Assembly: GCA_900471485.1 (NCBI GenBank)
Contig: UCEU01000013.1
Location: forward strand, 1-64,000
Direction: 5' to 3'
Origin: Hyphomicrobiales bacterium
GTDB taxonomy: Bacteria; Pseudomonadota; Alphaproteobacteria; Rhizobiales; Rhizobiaceae
DNA: 64,000 nucleotides
Below are positions 1 through 8,456 of this stretch, piece by piece. Each line of letters begins with the position of its first letter. The stretch's first letter is position 1. The translations under genes and the position numbers were made by a program. The notes under the pieces were generated by a model. That model was not told where the DNA came from and did not search any database. It worked only from the letters and a program-made list of their open reading frames with translations.

Positions 1-146
1 GCGCCGATCCCGCCTCGCCGACACGCCTGCCGGTGTATCCGATGACGGGACGCCGATAGTGTAGGGGCAGCTTTCGGGCGCGGGGATGAACGAGTGGCCG
101 AGATTCTCTCAAGCTATTGATAGGCAATCAATAATTTGACGATCAA

Positions 147-650
147 TCAGGTCTTCGGCGTCTCCGTTGCGCCGTCATCTCTCATTGCCGCTTCCAGCTT
201 GGTTACAGCGGCCATGAACATCGGAAAGGCATGCCGGAGAAGCTCCAAATTTTCAACGACCTTATCCGGCTTCAGATCGAACCCGTACCGATGGCGCACG
301 AGGTGTCGAAAGCCCTTTAGCTCCGCCAGAGCCTCATAGAGATCGAGATCGATAAGCGCCGGTCGCGTTCCCGAAACTTCCGATGCCATCTGGTCAAGTA
401 CATCCTGGTGCGCGGAAGGCCCTGTCGGGACATCGTCGTCGATGTCCCGGGCGAGGCTGAGAAGAACATCCTCTATTCCGTTGTACACATTGTGGATGCC
501 GGCGGAGATGGCCGACATGGCACCCCAATCATTCGCGGCCATCTCGGCCGCATGTTTCTCGTAAAACGCTTCCATCTGGGCGAGCTCGCGCTCGGCGCGA
601 TGAATCTTGGGCGTAAGCCGTGCAAATGCCGGCAGGCTATACGATGCCAT
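147..650 (-). CDS. HepT-like HEPN-domain toxin (putative ribonuclease)
   Basis: This 167-residue, mostly helical protein carries R115-HLVR-H120-R-Y122, which fits the RX4HXY active-site motif of HepT-type HEPN ribonuclease toxins. The start is the ATG at 650, because the longer upstream reading frame only shadows the neighbouring nucleotidyltransferase gene. The gene overlaps the 3' end of that nucleotidyltransferase gene (stop at 637) by 14 bp, so the two are translationally coupled as in MNT-HEPN toxin-antitoxin modules, where the nucleotidyltransferase adds AMP residues to the HEPN tyrosine and silences it. Motif and context support the call. Activity as a toxin is inferred from the family. 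Some HEPN proteins act only as nucleotide-binding partners, so a non-toxic role is possible. Confidence 0.75.
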   Translation of the reverse strand: MASYSLPAFARLTPKIHRAERELAQMEAFYEKHAAEMAANDWGAMSAISAGIHNVYNGIEDVLLSLARDIDDDVPTGPSAHQDVLDQMASEVSGTRPALIDLDLYEALAELKGFRHLVRHRYGFDLKPDKVVENLELLRHAFPMFMAAVTKLEAAMRDDGATETPKT

Positions 651-957
651 CGAGAAACTCCTGAAGGCGATCGTGGGTGAGATCGGCCTCGAAGACGAGG
701 TCATAGGGAATTTCCGACGCTCGCATGCCGTCAGCCACGAGTTGTTCGGCCAAGGCGCGGCGCTTTCGGTCCATGGGGCCGCGAACGAGCAGATCGACAT
801 CCGAATGCGAACGGAAATCCCCGCGCGCAAGAGACCCCACGAGGGTGATGTCGACACCCTTGCTGGATGCGTCACGCAACACCTGCGAAACGGCTGCTGA
901 TGCCGCGCTGTGTCGCCTGTCGCGTCTCCTCGTCATCACTGCGGTCATGCTGGCCAT
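637..957 (-). CDS. MntA-like nucleotidyltransferase antitoxin
   Basis: This 106-residue minimal nucleotidyltransferase contains GSLARGDFRSHSDVDLLV at residues 41-58. That is a complete GSX10DXD motif (G41, S42, D53, D55), the metal- and nucleotide-binding signature of the MNT family. The ATG at 957 has a Shine-Dalgarno-like CGGAG seven bases upstream. It is the first gene of a two-gene unit with the HepT-like gene, overlapping it by 14 bp. In characterised MntA-HepT systems the enzyme AMPylates the toxin tyrosine in the RX4HXY motif, and that tyrosine is present here. The function is inferred from motif, size and pairing. It could instead be part of an unrelated DNA-modification locus, but the pairing makes this less likely. 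Confidence 0.75.
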   Translation of the reverse strand: MASMTAVMTRRRDRRHSAASAAVSQVLRDASSKGVDITLVGSLARGDFRSHSDVDLLVRGPMDRKRRALAEQLVADGMRASEIPYDLVFEADLTHDRLQEFLDGIV

Positions 958-1044
958 TCAGAAACTCCGATTTCTTTCAACTGTATAGCATTGGAAGATC
1001 GGCGAAAAGTGGCGCATTGCAGCGCCTGATCGGGCCACAGCGCC

Positions 1045-1494
1045 CTAATCCCGCTTCCCCTGAAAGAACCCGCGCAGGATCTCCGCCGCCTCCATTTCGC
1101 TCATCCCCGAATACACCTCCGGCGCGTGATGGCACGTCGGCTGCGCATAGAACCGCACGCCGCTGTCCACCGCGCCACCCTTCGGGTCCTCGGCCCCATA
1201 ATACAGGCGGCGGATGCGCGCGAACGAGATGGCCGCCGCGCACATCGTGCAGGGTTCGAGCGTCACATAGAGATCAGCGCCCGTTAGCCGCTCCTGGCCG
1301 AGCGCCTCGCAGGCCATGCGGATGGCGGCCACTTCGGCGTGGGCGGTGATGTCGTTGAGCTCGCGGGTGCGGTTACCGGAACGGGCGATCACGGTGCCGT
1401 CGAGGACGACGACCGCGCCGATCGGCACCTCGCCGCGATCACCCGCGGCACGCGCCTCCTCAAGCGCCAGCTCCATAAATTGATTTGTCTTCAC
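1045..1494 (-). CDS. tadA: tRNA adenosine(34) deaminase TadA
   Basis: TadA deaminates adenosine to inosine at the wobble base of tRNA-Arg(ACG) in the cytoplasm. The zinc-binding deaminase signature is complete: H52-A-E54 (proton shuttle Glu54) and P81-C82-T-M-C85. Length is 149 residues from a GTG at 1494. An ATG at 1476 also fits, but the GTG keeps the N-terminal helix (TNQFMELALEEA) that is normally present before that Met, and a GGAA lies upstream. The gene diverges from the pseudouridine synthase gene across about 70 bp, so both promoters must lie in that short gap. Confidence 0.92.
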   Translation of the reverse strand: MKTNQFMELALEEARAAGDRGEVPIGAVVVLDGTVIARSGNRTRELNDITAHAEVAAIRMACEALGQERLTGADLYVTLEPCTMCAAAISFARIRRLYYGAEDPKGGAVDSGVRFYAQPTCHHAPEVYSGMSEMEAAEILRGFFQGKRD

Positions 1495-1565
1495 GATCCG
1501 ACAATTTCCACTTAACCGCAGGGGCGCGAACTGATAGAAGGCCCCAAAAGGCAGGCAAACAACAA

Positions 1566-3659
1566 ATGACATTCAAAGACAAGCCAAAACGGCCGGGTGG
1601 CAAGCCATCCCCGCGCGATACCGGCGCGAAATCGGGCGAGAAGCCCGCAAGGAAGTTCGCAAAATCGGCTGACAAGGCGGATGCCGTGTCCGACGCGACG
1701 AGCGACAGCAAGGCGGAACGCATCTCCAAGGTGATGGCGCGCGCCGGCGTTGCCTCGCGTCGCGATATCGAGCGCATGATCCTCGATGGCCGCGTCACGC
1801 TGAACGGCAAGCCGCTGGATACGCCCGTCGTCAACGTCACGCTGACCGACAGAATAGAAGTCGACGGGATGCCGATCCGTGGCATCGAGCGCACCCGCCT
1901 GTGGCTCTACCACAAGCCGGCCGGCCTGGTGACCACCAATGCCGATCCGGAAGGCCGCCCGACCGTATTCGACAACCTGCCGGACGATCTGCCGCGCGTC
2001 ATGTCGATCGGCCGCCTCGACATCAACACCGAAGGTCTGCTGCTCTTGACCAACGACGGCGGCCTGGCGCGTGCGCTGGAACTGCCGACGACCGGCTGGC
2101 TGCGCCGCTACCGCGTGCGCGCCCACGGCGAGATCGACCAGGAAGCGCTCGACAAGCTGAAGGACGGCATCGCCGTCGACGGCGTGCTCTACGGCGCCAT
2201 CGAAGCGACGCTCGACAAGGTGCAGGGGTCCAACGTCTGGCTCACCATGGGCCTGCGCGAAGGCAAGAACCGCGAAATCAAGAACGTGCTCGGCGCGCTC
2301 GGTCTCGACGTCAACCGCCTGATCCGCATCTCCTACGGCCCGTTCCAGCTCGGCGATATCCCCGAGCGGGCGGTGATCGAAGTACGCGGCCGCACCCTGC
2401 GCGACCAGCTCGGCCCGCGCCTGATCGAGGATGCCAAGGCCAATTTCGACGCGCCGATCTACAACGCGCCGGCCGTGACCGAGGAAGAAGAAGCCGACGC
2501 CAGACCCGAGCGCCGTGAGCGCTCGTGGAAGCCGGAAGACAAGCGCGAACGCGCGCTGAGCCGCCTCGACACCAAGCGCGACGATAAACGCGACGACCGC
2601 CGTGGCGGTGATCGCGACCGTGGCCCAAGCCATGGTGGCGATCGCAAGGATGAGGGCCCGAAGCGTCCCGCCCTCGGCAGCCGCCGCAACGCCAATGTCT
2701 GGATGGCGCCCGGCGCCCGTCCACTCGGCGAAAAGGCCGCCGCCAAGGCAGAAAAGAACGCCCAGACGGCGCTCCGCCGTGGCGAGAAGCCCGGCCGTTC
2801 CAAGCCGCAGCCCACAAGCTACGACGAAGGTCCGCGCGTGCAGATCAACCGCGCCCGCGATGAAGAGGGCGAATGGATCCGCTCCAGCGATGTGAGCCGC
2901 GACGACGACCGCAAGCGCGGTGATCGTGGCGATCGTGGCTTCGGCGACCGTCCCCGTGGCGACCGCTCCTTCGGAGATCGTGGTGACCGCTCCGGCGGCG
3001 ACCGCACGGCACGCGGCGACCGGCCTTATGGCGACCGCCCCTTTGGCGACAAGCCACGCGGCGAACGCAAGCCGCGCGAGGACGGCGACCGTCCTCGTTC
3101 CTTCGGCGACCGCCCGGCACGTGGTGACAGGCCACGCGGCGATCGGCCTTTCGGTGATCGTCCTCCCCGTGGTGACCGGCCGACAGGCGACCGTCCGTTT
3201 GCAGGCAAGCCCCGTGGCGACCGCAGACCGCGCGAGGATGGCGACGACCGTCCCCGTTCCTTCAGCGATCGTCCCCCACGTGGAGACCGGCCGTTCGGCG
3301 ACAAGCCGCGCCGTCCGCGTGAAGAGGGTGACGAGCGTCCCCGCGCCAAGCGTTTTTCCGGCGAGGCTCGCTCCGAGCGTCCGGCCGGCGAGCGTTCGTT
3401 TGGTGACCGGCCCCGTGGAGAACGTCCGCAGGGTGAACGCCCAAGAGGCGATCGTCCCTTCGGCGACAAGCCGCGTGGTGACGGGCCGCGCGGCAAGAGC
3501 TTTGGCGGCAAGCCAAGCGGCTCCAAGCCGGGTGCGAAGAGTTTTTCGGGCAAGCCTTCGGGCGATCGTCCCGGTGGCGGTGGCAAGCCCTCGGGCGGGC
3601 CGTCGCGTGGTGGACCCAAGGGCAAGGGAATAGGACGCGGTGCGGATCGTCGGCGGTGA
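1566..3659 (+). CDS. RsuA/RluB-family pseudouridine synthase with long RGD-rich tail
   Basis: This is a 697-residue protein. Residues about 50-100 form an S4 RNA-binding domain (ERISKVMARAGVASRRDIER), and residues 112-290 the RsuA/RluB/RluF catalytic domain with GRLDINTEGLLLLTNDG, whose D152 is the catalytic aspartate. It probably isomerises a uridine in 23S or 16S rRNA. From about residue 310 the protein is a roughly 390-residue low-complexity extension rich in Arg, Gly, Asp, Pro and Phe, with units such as GDRPRGDRPFGDRP. The start at 1566 is the ATG directly before the conserved lysine-rich N-terminus. The stop overlaps the GTG of rsmD by 20 bp, so the RNA-modification genes are coupled. 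The exact rRNA site is not decidable. Confidence 0.9.
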   Translation: MTFKDKPKRPGGKPSPRDTGAKSGEKPARKFAKSADKADAVSDATSDSKAERISKVMARAGVASRRDIERMILDGRVTLNGKPLDTPVVNVTLTDRIEVDGMPIRGIERTRLWLYHKPAGLVTTNADPEGRPTVFDNLPDDLPRVMSIGRLDINTEGLLLLTNDGGLARALELPTTGWLRRYRVRAHGEIDQEALDKLKDGIAVDGVLYGAIEATLDKVQGSNVWLTMGLREGKNREIKNVLGALGLDVNRLIRISYGPFQLGDIPERAVIEVRGRTLRDQLGPRLIEDAKANFDAPIYNAPAVTEEEEADARPERRERSWKPEDKRERALSRLDTKRDDKRDDRRGGDRDRGPSHGGDRKDEGPKRPALGSRRNANVWMAPGARPLGEKAAAKAEKNAQTALRRGEKPGRSKPQPTSYDEGPRVQINRARDEEGEWIRSSDVSRDDDRKRGDRGDRGFGDRPRGDRSFGDRGDRSGGDRTARGDRPYGDRPFGDKPRGERKPREDGDRPRSFGDRPARGDRPRGDRPFGDRPPRGDRPTGDRPFAGKPRGDRRPREDGDDRPRSFSDRPPRGDRPFGDKPRRPREEGDERPRAKRFSGEARSERPAGERSFGDRPRGERPQGERPRGDRPFGDKPRGDGPRGKSFGGKPSGSKPGAKSFSGKPSGDRPGGGGKPSGGPSRGGPKGKGIGRGADRRR
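2890..3600 (+). repeat. Degenerate in-frame repeat coding GDRPxGDRPFGD units
   Basis: The 3' third of the pseudouridine synthase gene is made of imperfect 12- to 30-bp units coding Gly-Asp-Arg-Pro/Phe-Gly-Asp-Lys-Pro-Arg-Gly stretches. They are in frame throughout and produce a disordered, strongly basic tail with no folded domain visible. Repeats of this kind vary in length by slippage, so unit number may differ between strains. Long open frames on the opposite strand across this stretch are composition artefacts. Confidence 0.8.
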
Positions 3660-4200
3660 GTTTCGCGGACGGTCGCTCGCCGTGCCTAAATCCAACGACA
3701 TCCGGCCGACTGCCGACCGGACGCGTGAGAGCCTGTTCAATATTCTGAGCCATGCCTATCCGGAATGCGTCGATGGCACCCGGATACTCGATCTCTTCGC
3801 CGGCACCGGCGCCGTCGGGCTGGAAGCCGTCTCGCGCGGCTGCCGCCATGCGCTCTTCGTTGAAAACAGCGTCGAGGGCAGGGGCCTGCTCTGGGAAAAT
3901 ATCGATGCGCTCGGCTTGCACGGCAAGACGCGCATCCTGAGGCGTGACGCGACCGATCTTGGGAGCGTCGGCAACCTCGAGCCGTTCCAGTTCCTCTTCG
4001 CCGACCCGCCCTATGGCAAGGGTCTCGGCGAAAAGGCAATGGCTGCCGCCGCCAAGGGTGGTTGGCTGGTTCCGGGCGCGATTGCCGTGCTCGAGGAGCG
4101 CGCCGACGTTGCCGTTTCGGTCGATCCTTCCTATCTGTTCCTGGAAAGCCGGATTTTCGGCGATACCAGGGTGCATTTCTACCGCTACCAGCCTCAATAG
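3640..4200 (+). CDS. rsmD: 16S rRNA (guanine(966)-N2)-methyltransferase RsmD
   Basis: This 186-residue class I SAM-dependent methyltransferase begins with the RsmD signature MRIVGGEFRGRSLAVP. It continues with the TADRTRESLFNIL motif, the SAM-binding motif ILDLFAGTGAVGLEA and the catalytic DPPY in FADPPYGKGLG. It methylates G966 of 16S rRNA on the 30S subunit. The start is a GTG at 3640 lying inside the end of the preceding pseudouridine synthase gene (20-bp overlap), which fits coupled translation. Length is typical. The patatin gene follows 23 bp downstream in the same operon. Confidence 0.93.
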   Translation: MRIVGGEFRGRSLAVPKSNDIRPTADRTRESLFNILSHAYPECVDGTRILDLFAGTGAVGLEAVSRGCRHALFVENSVEGRGLLWENIDALGLHGKTRILRRDATDLGSVGNLEPFQFLFADPPYGKGLGEKAMAAAAKGGWLVPGAIAVLEERADVAVSVDPSYLFLESRIFGDTRVHFYRYQPQ

Positions 4201-4223
4201 GTCGCGGCGACAGGGGGCAAAGG

Positions 4224-5132
4224 GTGACACAGCAGGCCGAGAAGACCAGTTCCGCGTTCCCTGCTCTCGAAGATGTCGCCTCCGGCGCGTCGCCGCGTGT
4301 GGCCATCGCGTTCGGCGGCGGCGGCGCCCGCGGCCTTGCTCATATCCACGTCATCGAAACGCTTGACGAGCTCGGTATCCGCCCGGTGGCGATCTCCGGC
4401 TCCTCGATCGGCGCCATCATGGGCGCCGGCATGGCGGCCGGCATGACCGGCGAGGCGATCCGCGAGCACGCGCTGATGACCGTCGGCAACAAGACCGCTG
4501 TGGTCAGCCGCCTCTGGGGCCTGCGCCCGCAGACGGTGCGCGACGCGGTGGCGAACGGCGTGCGCATCGGCCAGTTCAACCTCGAACGCATCCTGAAAGC
4601 CTTCTTGCCCGCCGATCTCCCCGATCGCTTCGAGGATCTGCCGATCCCGATGACGGTGACCGCCACCGATTATTACGGCCAGCAGGAAGTGCTGGTGAGC
4701 GAGGGCCAGCTGTTTCCGGCACTCGCAGCCTCCTCTGCCATCCCCGCCGTCTTCATGCCCGTCCGGCTGCATGGCCGGGTGATGATCGACGGCGGCATCA
4801 GCAATCCCGTCCCCTATGAATGCCTGATGGACCGCGCCGATATCGTCATCGGCATCGATGTCGTAGGCGCGCCGGAGGGCGACGGCACCCATATCCCGAA
4901 CCGTATGGAAAGCATCTTCGGCTCCGGCCAGCTAATGATGCAGACGGCAATCACGCTCAAGCTCCGCATCCAGCCACCCCACATCTTCCTGCGCCCCGCC
5001 GTCGGCCGCACCGGCGTCATGGATTTTTTGAAGGCCCGCGAAGTGCTGGCCATGTCGGCGGGGGTCAAGGACGAATTGAAGCATGCGTTGGATGGGGCGA
5101 TCGAGGCACACCTCAAGGTCCGAGTGGGTTAA
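4224..5132 (+). CDS. Patatin-like phospholipase (RssA type)
   Basis: This 302-residue serine hydrolase has the patatin fold. GGGGARGLAHI (residues 31-41) is the oxyanion-hole loop, GSSIG (59-63) supplies the nucleophile Ser61, and IDGGISNPVP near residue 190 supplies the catalytic Asp of the Ser-Asp dyad. The family cleaves lipid acyl esters, and the natural substrate here is unknown. I chose the GTG at 4224 because a purine-rich GGGGGCAAAGG lies just before it and the longer frame reads back into rsmD. There is no clear signal peptide, so a cytoplasmic or inner-face role is expected. It is the third gene of the rluB-like/rsmD operon. Confidence 0.88.
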   Translation: MTQQAEKTSSAFPALEDVASGASPRVAIAFGGGGARGLAHIHVIETLDELGIRPVAISGSSIGAIMGAGMAAGMTGEAIREHALMTVGNKTAVVSRLWGLRPQTVRDAVANGVRIGQFNLERILKAFLPADLPDRFEDLPIPMTVTATDYYGQQEVLVSEGQLFPALAASSAIPAVFMPVRLHGRVMIDGGISNPVPYECLMDRADIVIGIDVVGAPEGDGTHIPNRMESIFGSGQLMMQTAITLKLRIQPPHIFLRPAVGRTGVMDFLKAREVLAMSAGVKDELKHALDGAIEAHLKVRVG

Positions 5133-5150
5133 GCACCGGCCCGAGCCGGA

Positions 5151-6959
5151 TTAAGCATCCGCCACCGCGTCTGCCGTTCCCGCCAGCGGGTCCTCGGAAA
5201 AGTCCATCGTCCGCTTCGGCTTGACCAGCGGTTCCGGTTTGACCGGTTGCGAGAAAAGCATGTCGCGGCCGGCCTGCAGGCCTTCGGAGGCCTGGAGCAC
5301 CAGGCGCTGTTCGTCGCGCCGGCGGATGTCCTCGCCGATCTCGTAGGCTTCCGCCTCGCTGAGCCCCAGCGCTTCCAGCGTCCGCCGCCCGAAGAGCAGA
5401 CCGGATTCCAGCGTCTCGCGCAGCTCGTAGTCGACGTTGAGATTGCGCAGCGCGATCGAGTGGATGCGGTCGTAGGAGCGCACGAAGAGCTTGGTGTGCG
5501 GGTAGTCCGCCTGCACCAGTTCGACGATCTTGTCGGTCGTCTCGCGCTTCTGCGTGCAGACGACGACGATCTTGGCGCGCTCGATGCCGGCGGCCCTCAG
5601 CACGTCCTTGCGCGTGCCGTCGCCGAAATAGATGCGGAAGCCGAAGGCGGAGGCCTGGCGGATGCGGTCGGCGGAAAAGTCTATGACGGTCACCGATCGT
5701 CCGCCGGCAAGCAGGATCTGCGAGGAAATCTGGCCGAAACGCGAGAAGCCGACCATCAGCACGTCGGCGCCCGCACCCTCGAAATTCTCGTCCAGCTCCT
5801 CGTGCTCGTCGCCCTTCAGGAGCCGCTTGGAGAGCATGGTGCCGAGAGGGGTCAGCGCCATCGACAGCGTGACGATGGCAATCAGCAGCGAGGCGGTGCT
5901 CGACGGCATCAGGCCGGCGCCGGCCGCGGCCGAAAACAGGACGAAGCCGAACTCTCCGCCCTGCGGCAGCAGGAAGGCGATCCGCACCGCGTCGTTGTGC
6001 GACGAGCCGGTCATGCGGCAGAGCGCATAGATGAGCACGGCCTTCACCACCATGACGACGGGCACGGCGACGACGATGAGCAGCGCGTTGTCACGCAGGA
6101 CCTCGAGCTCCAGCGAGAGCCCCACGGCGATGAAGAAGATGGCGAGCAGCACGCCGCGGAACGGCTCGATATCCGCCTCAAGTTCGTGCCGGTAGGAGGA
6201 TTCGGCCAGCATCACGCCGGACAGGAACGCGCCCATCGCCATCGAAAGCCCGGCAAGCTGCATCAGGCTCGCGGCCCCCATCACCACGAACAGCGCGGCT
6301 GCGATCATCGCCTCGCGCGCCCCGGTGCGGGCGATAATCTGGAACAGCGGTGTCAGCAGATAGCGGCCCATGACGATCATCGCCCCGACGGCGCCGATCG
6401 CGATGGCGAAATCCACCACCGGCGAGCCATGCCCCTTGCCGGTGTCGAGGATGTTGATCAGCGCCAGCAGCGGCACGATCGCCAGATCCTGGAAGAGCAG
6501 CATCGAGAACGAGCGCTGTCCGTATTGCGTATTGACCTCGCCGGCATCGTCGAGGATTTGCATGGCGAATGCGGTGGAGGACAGCGCCAGGCCGAAGCCG
6601 GTGACGACGCTTCCGGCCCAGCCGAGCAGGCCCGAGAAATAGGTGAGGAAGGTGAGCGCCGTCCCCGTCGTCACCACTTGCGCCGTTCCCAGCCCGAAGA
6701 TGTCGCGCCGCATTTGCCACAGGCGCGTCGGCTTCAGCTCCAGCCCGATGATGAAGAGCAGGAAGACGACGCCGAGCTCGGCGACGTTGAGGATCTGTTC
6801 GCCATCCGTCAGCCCATGGAAGACCGGACCGATGACGACGCCGGCGGCGAGATAGCCGAGCACGGTGCCGAGACCCAGCCGCTTGAAGATCGGCGCCGAA
6901 ACCACGGCGCCGCCGAGCAGCAGAATGGTTTCCGTAAACAGGGCGTTGGGCTCTGACAT
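5151..6959 (-). CDS. Kef-type monovalent cation:proton antiporter with TrkA-N domain
   Basis: This 602-residue inner-membrane protein has about 400 residues of CPA2 antiporter membrane domain (12-13 hydrophobic segments, opening MSEPNALFTETILLLGGA). A cytosolic Rossmann/TrkA-N domain follows, starting near VLMVGFSRFGQISSQIL and resembling the nucleotide-binding part of KefB/KefC. The C-terminal tail is about 70 residues with no clear domain. The family exports K+ in exchange for H+ and is gated by nucleotides or glutathione adducts. The start at 6959 precedes the first membrane segment; the upstream open frame is a shadow of pmbA. The gene diverges from pmbA. KefB versus KefC assignment is not possible here. 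Confidence 0.88.
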   Translation of the reverse strand: MSEPNALFTETILLLGGAVVSAPIFKRLGLGTVLGYLAAGVVIGPVFHGLTDGEQILNVAELGVVFLLFIIGLELKPTRLWQMRRDIFGLGTAQVVTTGTALTFLTYFSGLLGWAGSVVTGFGLALSSTAFAMQILDDAGEVNTQYGQRSFSMLLFQDLAIVPLLALINILDTGKGHGSPVVDFAIAIGAVGAMIVMGRYLLTPLFQIIARTGAREAMIAAALFVVMGAASLMQLAGLSMAMGAFLSGVMLAESSYRHELEADIEPFRGVLLAIFFIAVGLSLELEVLRDNALLIVVAVPVVMVVKAVLIYALCRMTGSSHNDAVRIAFLLPQGGEFGFVLFSAAAGAGLMPSSTASLLIAIVTLSMALTPLGTMLSKRLLKGDEHEELDENFEGAGADVLMVGFSRFGQISSQILLAGGRSVTVIDFSADRIRQASAFGFRIYFGDGTRKDVLRAAGIERAKIVVVCTQKRETTDKIVELVQADYPHTKLFVRSYDRIHSIALRNLNVDYELRETLESGLLFGRRTLEALGLSEAEAYEIGEDIRRRDEQRLVLQASEGLQAGRDMLFSQPVKPEPLVKPKRTMDFSEDPLAGTADAVADA

Positions 6960-7077
6960 GGCACGCTTTTCTTTCGACAAGGGGACAAGCGCGGGGGCTG
7001 ATAAAAAGAATCGGCGCTCCCGGCCTTGATGCATTTCATAGTGCACAATAAATGGAACGCGAAGGAAAGGCCAAATC

Positions 7078-8424
7078 ATGTCCTCAGAAATCGACTCCTC
7101 GACGCTTCTTTCCCGTGCAAGCGAACTGATAGACCTCGCCAGGAAGGCCGGCGCCGATGCCGCCGATGCGGTGGTCGTGCGCTCCCGCGCCCAGTCCGTC
7201 ACCGTTCGCCTCGGCAAGGTGGAAGGCACCGAATCCTCCGAAAGCGACGATTTCTCGCTCAGGGTCTTCGTCGGCAAGCGCGTCGCCAGCGTCTCGGCCA
7301 ATCCCGGCTTCGATCTCTCGGTGCTGGCGGAACGCGCCGTCGCCATGGCCAAGGTCTCCCCCGAGGATCCCTTCGCGTGCCTCGCAGATGAGGACAGGCT
7401 GGCGCGCTCTTATCCGGATCTCGACCTGCTCGACACCACCGAGGTCTCGTCCGCTCAGCTACAGGACGCGGCACTTGCCGCCGAAGCCGCGGCACTCGAA
7501 GTGAACGGCGTTACGAATTCCTCCGGCGCCGGCGCATCTGCCGGCATGGGAGGCATGGTGCTCGTCACCTCGCACGGTTTCCAGGGCAGCTACATGGGCT
7601 CGCGCTTCGGCCGTTCCGTCAGCGTCATCGCCGGCGAAGGCACGGCCATGGAGCGCGACTACGATTTCGACAGCCGCATCTATTTCGCCGATCTTGACGA
7701 CGCAGCTGAAATCGGCCGCCGCGCCGGCGAGCGCGCCGTGCGCCGCGTCAATCCGCGCCAGGTCGATACCGGCAAGGACGTGACTGTTGTGTTCGATCCC
7801 CGCGTCGCGCGCGGCTTCGTCGGCCACATCGCCGGCGCCATCAACGGCGCCTCCGTTGCCCGCAAGACCAGCTTCCTGCGCGACAAGATGGGTGAGCGCG
7901 TGCTGAAGGCCGGCCTGTCGATCACCGACGATCCGCTGATCGTGCGCGGTCCGGCCTCGCGCCCCTTCGATGGCGAAGGCGTTGCCGGCAAGCGGATGGT
8001 GATGATCGAGGACGGCGTGCTGAAGCACTGGTTCCTCTCCACTTCGACGGCCCGCGAAATCGGTCTCGAAACCAATGGTCGTGGCGTGCGCGGCGGCAAT
8101 TCGGTCACCCCGGCCTCCACCAACCTTGCGCTCGAGCCCGGCGATATCTCGCCGGAGGACCTGATCCGCAACGTTGGCCGTGGGTTCTACGTCACCGAGC
8201 TGATCGGCCAGGGCGTCAACATGATCACCGGCGAATACAGCCGCGGCGCCACCGGCTTCTGGATCGAAAACGGCGAACTCACCTTCGCCGTGTCCGAGGT
8301 CACCATCGCATCGAACCTCAAGGAGATGTTCATGCGTGTGACGCAGGCCAATGACATCGACCGCAAATACGGCGTCGCCGCACCGACGCTGGCGATCGAG
8401 GGAATGACGCTGGCCGGCCGCTGA
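7078..8424 (+). CDS. pmbA: TldE/PmbA family metallopeptidase regulator subunit
   Basis: This 448-residue protein matches PmbA (TldE) along its length: an N-terminal helical region, the SVTVRLGKVEGTESSESDDF segment, and the C-terminal region with GRGVRGGNSVTPASTNL and ITGEYSRGATGFWIENGE. No HEXXH zinc motif is present, which distinguishes it from the catalytic partner TldD. TldD-TldE degrades small peptides, matures microcin B17-type peptides and removes CcdA-type antitoxins. tldD is not in this window. The start is the first ATG, and the inositol-monophosphatase family gene lies 32 bp downstream, so the two are probably co-transcribed. Confidence 0.92.
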   Translation: MSSEIDSSTLLSRASELIDLARKAGADAADAVVVRSRAQSVTVRLGKVEGTESSESDDFSLRVFVGKRVASVSANPGFDLSVLAERAVAMAKVSPEDPFACLADEDRLARSYPDLDLLDTTEVSSAQLQDAALAAEAAALEVNGVTNSSGAGASAGMGGMVLVTSHGFQGSYMGSRFGRSVSVIAGEGTAMERDYDFDSRIYFADLDDAAEIGRRAGERAVRRVNPRQVDTGKDVTVVFDPRVARGFVGHIAGAINGASVARKTSFLRDKMGERVLKAGLSITDDPLIVRGPASRPFDGEGVAGKRMVMIEDGVLKHWFLSTSTAREIGLETNGRGVRGGNSVTPASTNLALEPGDISPEDLIRNVGRGFYVTELIGQGVNMITGEYSRGATGFWIENGELTFAVSEVTIASNLKEMFMRVTQANDIDRKYGVAAPTLAIEGMTLAGR

Positions 8425-8456
8425 CGGATTGGCCTGAAAAGAATTGGATTGACGGG

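Noticed and set aside
1127..1142. Sigma54-like TGGCACG-N4-CTGCG on the plus strand
   Set aside because: It lies inside the tadA coding region, on the opposite strand, with no gene at the proper distance downstream; chance match in GC-rich coding DNA.
1512..3740. 742-residue open frame antisense to the pseudouridine synthase gene
   Set aside because: It is a composition shadow: Arg/Ala/Thr low complexity mirrors the GDRP repeats of the plus-strand gene, without ribosome site or domain.
5247..6956. 569-residue open frame antisense to the Kef-type gene
   Set aside because: Its sequence is His/Arg/Asp/Glu-rich with no fold pattern, while the minus-strand frame is a complete antiporter with membrane segments.
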